A DNA stretch of 11,314 bases from Oscillospiraceae bacterium. GTDB taxonomy: Bacteria > Bacillota > Clostridia > Oscillospirales > UBA929. Shown piece by piece: positions 5,734-11,314 of the stretch. The position numbers and the translations under genes are program-made. Numbering within the stretch: the first letter of the stretch is position 1; the number at the start of each line of letters is the position of its first letter. The stretch spans positions 1 through 11,314 of the forward strand of contig JAISVY010000187.1 of assembly GCA_031271325.1 (NCBI GenBank), written 5' to 3'. Below the pieces are notes generated by a model that was not told the DNA's origin, searched no databases, and worked only from the letters and a program-made list of their open reading frames with translations.

Positions 5734-7497
5734 TTATGATAAACCCGAAACTTCGATGCCCGTTCCGGCGAACGAATCAATCGGATCGCCGATGTCGTTG
5801 CCGAACGCGTGGATTTCTTTGATGCTCGGGCAGCCTTTCAGCGGTAGCAGGGAGGATAAATTGTTGTTCTCCACCCACAGCGTACCGAGCGCCGGAAGCC
5901 CGCGCAGGGGTTCCGCGGAGGAAATTTCGTTACCCGACGCGTCCAGCCATTGCAGCGAGAGGCAACCCGAAAGCGGCGCGAGCGACGATACGAAGTTATC
6001 GGCGCAGGACATAAACTTGAGCGAGGTCAGCCCTTCCAGCCCTTCCAAGCCGCCCAGCATTTCCGGCACGTCGTCCGCCTGTTCGGACCCCGGTTTGATC
6101 AGCGTGCCCAGCGCGTTGGAAGAGACATCGAGCTGCGACAGGGCGGCGCAGGCGGATAAATCGGGCAGCCGCTGCAGTCCGCAGTGCCCGGCCGTGACGC
6201 GCGTCAGGGCGGTCAGCCTCGCGATTTCGTCCAGCGATTCCAAGCCGGGGCAATACGAAACGTCAAGGTTTTGCAGCGAAGACAACCCCTCCGCCCCGCC
6301 GAGCGAGACGAGCGGGTTCTCCGCCGCCGAAAGCGCCAGCAAGCCGGACAGCGGGGAAAGCCCCGCCAGCGTTTGCACCGCGTTCCGTGAAATATTGAGC
6401 GTTTGCAAAGCGCCGAGCGTCCCCAGCGGGGCGGCGTCGAGGATGTAGTTGCCCGATATGTCCAAGTCGGTCAGCCCGGTCAGGCGCTCCAGCGGGGCAA
6501 CCGAACCGATTGAGTTACCGGGGAGAAAGAGTTTGGTGAGCGCGGGCAGCAGCCCGATCAGTTCCAGCTCCGCCGAATCAATGCCGAAGGAGGTTAAGCT
6601 CAGCTCGCTGAGCTTTTGCAGCTGCGGCAGCGCCGAAACGTCGCAATTGTTCCCCGAACCGGTCAGCGACAGGGAACGCAGTTCGCGGCAGTGCGCGAGG
6701 TCGTTCAGCGTGGCGAACGAGGCGGCTTCTTCCGACGCCAGCGTTTCAACAGCCCAAAGGTCGCTGCTGTACAGCAAGCCGTCCGGTTTGTTCAGCGCGG
6801 CGCGGATCAGGCGCTCGACCGAAGGGTCTTCAAACAGAATGGGGTCGATGATGTTGATCAGTTCGTATTCGCACACCGCCCAATCCGAAACGAAGCCGCC
6901 CTCGCCGACCGCCAGCGCCCGCGCGGACGTAACGCCCGGATCCAACGCCGCCGGTTCGGTATACAGCCCCGTTTCCACAGACGGGATCCCGCCCGTCCAT
7001 GAGACATACACCGTGCCTTCGGCGGCAAGCGACACCTCAATCCGCTGCTCATACACGCCGCCGGGCAGCGAAAACACGGGGGGCGGCGGCCGCCGCGCGG
7101 CAACCTCTTCCCGCAGGGAAGCGTCTTCAATGCCCTCCAGCAGCTCCGCCGCGTCGGAGAGCTTATCCTGCGCCACATACAGGGCGCACAGCCGCCCGTA
7201 TAGAGCGGCGCTCGGTACCGAGCCGCGCAGCCCTTCCCAGATCACGAATTCAGCGCGGGAAAAGTTTCCGGCGTCTTCATACAGCCCGGAGACTTTCAGG
7301 CGCAGTTCCTCATCGCGCGGAGAGCGCGTCAGCACGCGCTCATACAGCGCGGCGGCGCGCGCCAAATCGCCCGCTTCCCGCGCCTGCTCCGCCGCGTTGC
7401 TGTTATACGCGGCGGTCAGCCGCGCTCCGAACAGCACATAAGCCACGCCGAGCATGGCCAAAACGGCCAGTATGATTACGATGCCTATCTTCTTCAT
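5734..7497 (-). CDS. Membrane-anchored surface protein: TPR, CHB_HEX_C-like and leucine-rich repeats
   Basis: The 587-residue protein starts with a basic tip and one hydrophobic segment (about 4-23), either a signal anchor or uncleaved signal; there is no lipobox. Next come about three TPR-like helical pairs (35-125), a proline run (PPPP, 137-140), then a beta-sandwich (about 141-213) resembling the CHB_HEX_C/chitobiase C-terminal repeat (IEVSLA, VSWTGG, YTEP, SDWAVCEYEL). An internalin-like cap (about 222-270, with ERLIRAALNKPDG and SDLWAVETL) leads into about 13 leucine-rich repeats of about 22 residues (273-570), with consensus LxxLxLxxNxI. One repeat has an insertion at about 466-481. Such proteins bind other proteins at the cell surface; no catalytic site is seen. 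It begins 38 bp after metG with a poor ribosome binding site and ends 14 bp before the NUDIX gene. Closeness to walRK allows, but does not show, a role in wall or surface sensing. Specific function unknown. Confidence 0.85.
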   Translation of the reverse strand: MKKIGIVIILAVLAMLGVAYVLFGARLTAAYNSNAAEQAREAGDLARAAALYERVLTRSPRDEELRLKVSGLYEDAGNFSRAEFVIWEGLRGSVPSAALYGRLCALYVAQDKLSDAAELLEGIEDASLREEVAARRPPPPVFSLPGGVYEQRIEVSLAAEGTVYVSWTGGIPSVETGLYTEPAALDPGVTSARALAVGEGGFVSDWAVCEYELINIIDPILFEDPSVERLIRAALNKPDGLLYSSDLWAVETLASEEAASFATLNDLAHCRELRSLSLTGSGNNCDVSALPQLQKLSELSLTSFGIDSAELELIGLLPALTKLFLPGNSIGSVAPLERLTGLTDLDISGNYILDAAPLGTLGALQTLNISRNAVQTLAGLSPLSGLLALSAAENPLVSLGGAEGLSSLQNLDVSYCPGLESLDEIARLTALTRVTAGHCGLQRLPDLSACAALSQLDVSSNALGTLIKPGSEQADDVPEMLGGLEGLEGLTSLKFMSCADNFVSSLAPLSGCLSLQWLDASGNEISSAEPLRGLPALGTLWVENNNLSSLLPLKGCPSIKEIHAFGNDIGDPIDSFAGTGIEVSGLS

Positions 7498-7535
7498 AAC
7501 GCGTTCAGTTTACCATAATTCGAGGGATTTTGCAA

Positions 7536-9503
7536 CTATCCCAGCTGCGATTCATGCTTTGCGAAGAAGTCAACCCTCGGTTCCAAGAACTTAAAGACAT
7601 GCCCCGGTTTCACCAGCTCGTGCAGCGGTGTGAAGAGGCGCTCCCACGAGAAGAAGTCGCCTTCCAGCGCGAAGTAACCGGCAAGCGCCGCCGCGCCGAA
7701 CGGCACAGCCGGGCGGCTCAGCACCGCCGCGACGCGCAGGATGTGGAACGCGTCGGCCAGCGCGGGGGCGATGGCATCCGGGTCGTCCCCCGCTTCCCGC
7801 ATCCGCGCGGAAAAGGTTTTGTTCAAGTCCCGGATAAACGCGTCGAGCAAATTCATCATCTGGTGGAACTCACAGCGAAACATCAGGCGCTCGTAATCCA
7901 GCGCCGCTTCCTCCGCCTCTTCCAGCGCTTCGGCGGAGACGGGCATGGGCGGCAGCTTGCCTTCGAAATATTTCTGCGCCGTGTAGAAGCACGACCGCGC
8001 CGCGCGGTTCAGGACGTTTGTGAACAGGCTGCCCTCTTTCAGCACCGGGTCCTGATCGCTCTCCTTCGCGTCGGGGTTGAACGGCTTCGGTTGAAACCCC
8101 ACCGAGCGGATCGACAGCCCAAGCCCGAGGAAATGCGCCCGAAGCTGTTCGGGCGTATAGTACCGCAGCATTTCCGCCGCCATCGGCGGTTTTAATTTGC
8201 CGGACGAGCTGGCTTTCTTGTTAAAAAAGAGGATGTGGTTGTTGGCCACCATGTCCGCCATCGGCAGCGCGCCGTCCGGCGGCGGCAGGACGGGATCTTT
8301 GCCCTGCAGCCCCAAAAAGAGCGACGTCTGCGCGGGACCGTAAAAATAGACGTTGTCCTGCCCGATAAACTGAATCACTTTCGCGTCGCGCGAACACCAC
8401 CAATCACGCCAGTCGCCGCCGCCGCGCGCTTCCAGCGCCGCTTTGGTGAACGAGATCGGCGCCCACAGCGATTCCGGCCATACCCAGAACGTCAAGCCGC
8501 CGAGACCGTCAATCTCCGGCGCGGGTACGCCCCATTCGGCGTTGCCGGTCAGGCGGAACGGCACCAGAGTCTTGCCGGTGCGGAAACGGATCCCCGCCGC
8601 GCTCAGGGCGGCGCAGGCGGCTTCCCGTTCGTCCAGCGTTCCGAACACAAGGGCGACGCTGGTTTTCCCGTCGTCCCGTACCGTATACGCGGGCAGCGGC
8701 AGCGCGGCAATCTCGTCCAGCAGCTCGCGCTTGCAATAGACGACCGGCGGCTCCAAAAATTCCGCGACCGAACTGACGACAAACGGGCGCGCCCGTTCCC
8801 GCGCCGCGAACTCGTCCAGCCACTCTTTGAGCAGCGCCCGCATTTCGTCGGTACGGATATAGAGGTTCGGTACCTCCCGCAGCTCCGGTGTGACGCCGGT
8901 CAGCGCGCTTTTCGGTTCGATCAGGTCGCTCGGCAGATACTGGTGCCCCAAGTCGCACTCGTCGGCATAACCCTTCTCGCTCTGGCACCCGGCTACCGGG
9001 CACCGCCCGAGAACCTGCCGCCCGTTGAGGAATACACCCCGTTCCGGGTCGTAGAACTGGGCGCTGGACAGTTTTTTCAGGTGTCCGTTTTCGTGCAGTG
9101 TCCGCAGCACCCACTCGCTGAGTTCGCGGTGGATCTCGGCGGCGCGTCCCAGCGCCGAAGCGCCGAACAGGTCGGGGGAAACGCCGTAAGCGTCCAGCGT
9201 CGCCTTCTGGCTCTCGTGGTTTTGACGTACAAAGTCCTCGATCGAGCCGGAGAACTCGCCGTTCGCCGCCTTTTGGCGGTAAGTCTCGGTGATTGGCGAA
9301 CCGTAACAGTCGGTGCCGGAGACAAACAGCACGTTTTCCGCGCCGAGGCGGTCGCGCAGGAAACGCGTCATCGCGTCGGCGTGTACCAAACAGCCGCCGA
9401 TGTGCCCGAAATGCAGATTTTTGTTCCCGTACGGCATCCCGCCGGTCACGACGACGCGTTTGGGGAACGACGGACGTTTCGCCCTCTTCTCTGCCAGTGT
9501 CAT
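7536..9503 (-). CDS. metG: Methionyl-tRNA synthetase, divergent class I form
   Basis: The 655-residue cytoplasmic enzyme should charge tRNA-Met with methionine. The Rossmann fold opens with VVVTGGMPYGN and the HIGH-type motif HFGHIG (31-36). A zinc-finger-like insert follows (CPVAGC at 168-173, CDLGH at 183-187), then WGVPAPE, FWVWPES, and FIGQDNVYFYG (379-389), which matches the MetRS FIGKDxxYFH block, and finally a helical anticodon-binding domain to about residue 600. Departures are clear: the KMSKS loop reads KASSS (430-434), the knob spacing is CX4C and CX3H instead of two CXXC pairs, and about 60 extra residues lie near 255-316. No C-terminal EMAP/Trbp111-type tRNA-binding domain is present. 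The ATG at 9503 overlaps the gltX stop by 4 bp with AGAGAGG upstream; an upstream extension to 9716 lies inside gltX and has no family match. It could be the only MetRS or a specialised paralogue; the window cannot say. Confidence 0.85.
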   Translation of the reverse strand: MTLAEKRAKRPSFPKRVVVTGGMPYGNKNLHFGHIGGCLVHADAMTRFLRDRLGAENVLFVSGTDCYGSPITETYRQKAANGEFSGSIEDFVRQNHESQKATLDAYGVSPDLFGASALGRAAEIHRELSEWVLRTLHENGHLKKLSSAQFYDPERGVFLNGRQVLGRCPVAGCQSEKGYADECDLGHQYLPSDLIEPKSALTGVTPELREVPNLYIRTDEMRALLKEWLDEFAARERARPFVVSSVAEFLEPPVVYCKRELLDEIAALPLPAYTVRDDGKTSVALVFGTLDEREAACAALSAAGIRFRTGKTLVPFRLTGNAEWGVPAPEIDGLGGLTFWVWPESLWAPISFTKAALEARGGGDWRDWWCSRDAKVIQFIGQDNVYFYGPAQTSLFLGLQGKDPVLPPPDGALPMADMVANNHILFFNKKASSSGKLKPPMAAEMLRYYTPEQLRAHFLGLGLSIRSVGFQPKPFNPDAKESDQDPVLKEGSLFTNVLNRAARSCFYTAQKYFEGKLPPMPVSAEALEEAEEAALDYERLMFRCEFHQMMNLLDAFIRDLNKTFSARMREAGDDPDAIAPALADAFHILRVAAVLSRPAVPFGAAALAGYFALEGDFFSWERLFTPLHELVKPGHVFKFLEPRVDFFAKHESQLG

Positions 9504-11101
9504 AACCGCACCAACCTCTCTTTCACCCGTTTTTCGCCCAAGAGCTTCATCACCGCGTACATGTCCGGCGACGCTTCCCGCCCGGTCAGCGCGAGGCGGA
9601 GCGACGCGCTCGCGTCGACCACGCTGCCCTTCCAGCCGGAGGGGTCGGCTTTGTATTGCTTCACGTCGGGGCAGTAGCCGTGCGCCTCGCCGAGGGTTTT
9701 GATTTTCGCGAACCACGCGTCCTGTTCGTCCGCCGGGTCATATACTTCGGCGTACGCCCCGCAAAAATCCGGGTCGGGAACTGCCGCCGGTACAAACAGC
9801 CCGTCGAAAAAGAAGCTCAGATACTCTTTCGCGCCGTCCCAGCGGGTGATGTCCTTGCGCGGTTTCGCGCCGCCCCGCCCGATCGAGAGCAGGGCTTTGG
9901 TATACGCCGCTTCGCGCGTCAGCAGGGCGCAAAAGTCCGGGTCGTATTCCCCCGCCCACGCGGTCAGCTCCGCGTACACTTCGTCCGCGCTCATGCGGGA
10001 GATCACGTTTTTGGATACGTCGTCCAGCTTTTGCAGGTCGAACAGCGCTCCGGCGGCGTTCATCTTTCTGGGCGAGAAGGGGAACGCGCCGAATTCGGCG
10101 GTGGGGTTTGCCCGCCGCCAATCCTCAAAGTTGGAGTTTAAGAGCGTCATGATATACTCCCGCACCGCCGCGACCGGATAACCCTGCCCGGCATACCAGC
10201 TCAACGCGCATTCGGGGTCCTTGCGTTTGGAGAGCTTGCGCTTAGAGCCGCCGTCCATCTTCATCAGCGGCGCGAGGTGGATATAACGCGGGCGCTTGAA
10301 GCCAAGCATATCAAACAGCATGTGGTGGAGCGGATAGGTCGCGATCCATTCGTCGCCGCGCACCACATGGGTCGTACGCATCAGGTGGTCATCCACCGCG
10401 TGGGCGAAGTGGTAGGTCGGGATGCCGTCGCTCTTCAGCAGCACATGGTCGATGCCGTTCGCGGGCATCTCGATTCTGCCCTTTGCCGGGTCGTCTAAGA
10501 CCACCGGTTTGCCGTCCGGCTCGGGGCAGCGCACGCGCAGCACGAAGGGCACTCCTTTTTTTAGGTTGTCCTCAATATCGCCTATCGTAAGACCGCGGCA
10601 TTTCGTCCAGCTTCCGTAGTAGCCGAAATTGGCTTTTTCGGCCTCCTGCGCGGTACGCATCGCCGTAAGATCTTCTTCGGAGCAGAAGCAGGGGTAAGCC
10701 AGCCCGCGCCGTACCAAATCCTTGGCGCAGGTTTGGTAAATCTCCGCCCGCGCCCGCTGGCTGTACGGAGCGTACGCGCCGCCGCGCTCTATTCCCTCGT
10801 CGAAGTCCACGCCGTAATAGCGCAGCATCGCGACGATTTGCTCTGTGCCGTTCTCCACGGCGCGCTTGTCGTCGGTATCCTCAATCCGCAGAATAAAAAC
10901 GCCGCCGCTCTCACGCGCCAGCAGCCCGCTGACGAACGACGGGAACAAAATTCCCATATGCACAAACCCGGTCGGGCTGGGCGCGACCCGCGTCACTTTC
11001 GCCCCCTCCGGCAGCGTCCGCGGCGGATACCGCCGTTCCAGATCGTCCGGCGTCGCCGTTATATGCGGGTACAGCAGCCCGGCCAGCGCTTCATAATCCA
11101 T
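9500..11101 (-). CDS. gltX: Glutamyl-tRNA synthetase (class I, GluRS/GlnRS family)
   Basis: The 533-residue cytoplasmic enzyme charges tRNA-Glu. The signature block APSPTGFVHMG (40-50) supplies the HIGH motif; LRIEDTD (71-77) is the glutamate- and ATP-binding strand; THVVRGDEW (244-252) and the KMSKS-equivalent KLSKR (289-293) complete the active site. The C-terminal half is the helical anticodon-binding region. An N-terminal extension of about 35 residues precedes the usual start (MDYEALAGLLYPHI...), a form I recall from Clostridia and absent from E. coli GltX; together with a modified C-terminus it makes the protein longer than the usual 470-500 residues. The ATG at 11101 has GGGAG eight bases upstream and a strong promoter beyond. 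It is the first gene of the row and shares a 4-bp ATGA overlap with metG, so the two synthetases are probably made together. Discrimination between tRNA-Glu and tRNA-Gln is not visible; non-discriminating charging is common in Clostridia. Confidence 0.93.
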   Translation of the reverse strand: MDYEALAGLLYPHITATPDDLERRYPPRTLPEGAKVTRVAPSPTGFVHMGILFPSFVSGLLARESGGVFILRIEDTDDKRAVENGTEQIVAMLRYYGVDFDEGIERGGAYAPYSQRARAEIYQTCAKDLVRRGLAYPCFCSEEDLTAMRTAQEAEKANFGYYGSWTKCRGLTIGDIEDNLKKGVPFVLRVRCPEPDGKPVVLDDPAKGRIEMPANGIDHVLLKSDGIPTYHFAHAVDDHLMRTTHVVRGDEWIATYPLHHMLFDMLGFKRPRYIHLAPLMKMDGGSKRKLSKRKDPECALSWYAGQGYPVAAVREYIMTLLNSNFEDWRRANPTAEFGAFPFSPRKMNAAGALFDLQKLDDVSKNVISRMSADEVYAELTAWAGEYDPDFCALLTREAAYTKALLSIGRGGAKPRKDITRWDGAKEYLSFFFDGLFVPAAVPDPDFCGAYAEVYDPADEQDAWFAKIKTLGEAHGYCPDVKQYKADPSGWKGSVVDASASLRLALTGREASPDMYAVMKLLGEKRVKERLVRL

Positions 11102-11106
11102 TCATA

Positions 11107-11114
11107 CCACTCCC
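11107..11114 (-). promoter_or_regulatory. Ribosome binding site of gltX
   Basis: On the minus strand this reads GGGAGTGG, with GGAG eight bases before the gltX ATG. It lies at or just after the transcription start predicted from the promoter, which gives a leader of only about 13 nt. Confidence 0.7.
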
Positions 11115-11120
11115 GCGAGT

Positions 11121-11149
11121 ATTCTATCACAAGTTGATAAGCTCGTCAA
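11121..11149 (-). promoter_or_regulatory. Sigma-A-type promoter of the gltX-led operon
   Basis: On the minus strand the -35 box TTGACG (11144-11149) and the -10 box TAGAAT (11121-11126) each match five of six consensus bases and are separated by exactly 17 bp. TGA directly before the -10 gives an extended -10 TGn element. The predicted start falls near 11114, about 13 nt before the gltX ATG, leaving no room for a T-box leader. This is the strongest promoter-like sequence I see in the window and could serve every gene to its left. The right terminal repeat ends 24 bp upstream of the -35 box. Confidence 0.75.
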
Positions 11150-11173
11150 ATGCAAGAGGTGGCAGACAGCGCC

Positions 11174-11314
11174 ACAAACGCATGAATGTCCGTGCTGCAC
11201 AGACGAAATGTAGGGGCGGTCGTCCCCGACCGCCCGTAACCCCGGAAAATCCCGCAGCCGCGGGCGACCGAGGACGGTCGCCCCTACATGTGGATGCCGA
11301 TTTTTGTGCATTTT
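11174..11314 (-). repeat. Terminal inverted repeat, right copy (MITE/REP-like element)
   Basis: This is the reverse complement of the left copy: 11196-11314 is identical over 119 bp, 11192-11195 holds three transitions, and 11174-11191 matches again over 18 bp. Here it lies upstream of the gltX promoter, while the left copy lies downstream of the last gene, so the nine-gene row sits exactly between two inverted copies. The outer boundary is cut by the window edge. No transposase or protein-coding content is associated with it. Confidence 0.9.
11214..11283. other. Paired hairpins inside the right repeat
   Basis: These are the same two 9-bp-stem, 4-nt-loop hairpins as in the left copy, at 11214-11235 and 11262-11283, with the stems identical between copies. 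The element is about 65 bp from the gltX -35 box, so it is not part of the gltX leader; it could end transcription arriving from a gene to the right or act as an insulator, but no T-run supports a standard terminator. Confidence 0.85.

Noticed and set aside
5930..6690. Regular spacing of similar short segments, first considered as a CRISPR-like or tandem DNA repeat
   Set aside because: The periodicity of about 66 bp comes from leucine-rich repeats at the protein level; the DNA units are not identical.
5360..7441. Two long serine-rich open frames on the plus strand (5360-6448 and 6449-7441) opposite the NUDIX and LRR genes
   Set aside because: Their low-complexity serine and proline content is a mirror of LRR leucine and glycine codons; the minus strand explains the region fully.
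7507..7535. Possible promoter before the LRR gene: TTGCAA, 17 bp, TAAACT with TGG ahead of the -10
   Set aside because: Only four of six matches in each box, and the predicted start would leave about 3-5 nt before the ATG without a ribosome binding site. Kept as a weak possibility only.
8235..9677. 480-codon open frame on the plus strand opposite metG
   Set aside because: The opposite strand encodes recognisable MetRS motifs throughout; the plus-strand product has skewed composition and no motif.
11150..11314. T-box or other riboswitch ahead of gltX
   Set aside because: The strong promoter lies downstream of this stretch and the sequence is taken up by the repeat; no T-box consensus or anticodon-type stem was seen.

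Overview
This window looks like part of the chromosome of a GC-rich (about 60% by eye) low-complexity-free Firmicute, most likely an uncultured member of the Clostridia. The main evidence is the WalR-WalK-YycH-YycI set, which is specific to Firmicutes. The long glutamyl-tRNA synthetase with an N-terminal extension and the style of the methionyl-tRNA synthetase fit the same group. I see no phage, plasmid, transposase, rRNA, tRNA or CRISPR features.

All nine genes lie on the minus strand and are tightly packed, so they read from right to left. In order of transcription they are: gltX (glutamyl-tRNA synthetase), metG (a divergent methionyl-tRNA synthetase), a membrane-anchored TPR/leucine-rich-repeat surface protein, a NUDIX ADP-ribose pyrophosphatase, walR, walK, yycH, yycI and an amidohydrolase. 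Junctions are 4-bp ATGA overlaps (gltX/metG, yycH/yycI), 8-bp overlaps (NUDIX/walR, walR/walK) or gaps of 4 to 38 bp. The one strong sigma-A-type promoter I can see is just upstream of gltX (positions 11121-11149). No clear terminator lies between genes, so the block may be read as one long transcript that puts an essential cell-wall two-component system behind two translation genes.

WalR and WalK are the response regulator and histidine kinase that control cell-wall turnover in Firmicutes, and YycH and YycI are their membrane-anchored accessory proteins. The LRR protein is predicted to face outward from the same membrane. The amidohydrolase stands where Bacilli usually carry yycJ.

The most striking structure is at the two ends. 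The first 119 bases are the exact reverse complement of the last 119, and the similarity continues to 141 bases with three mismatches. Each copy holds two hairpins that are diverged inverted versions of each other, with two compensated base-pair changes. This looks like a dispersed, MITE-like or REP-like intergenic repeat. Because the copies are flush with both ends of the window, they probably also mark where an assembly broke. I found no convincing new defence or mobile system here. The points worth following are the repeat, the gene neighbourhood, the altered signature motifs of the MetRS and the architecture of the LRR protein.
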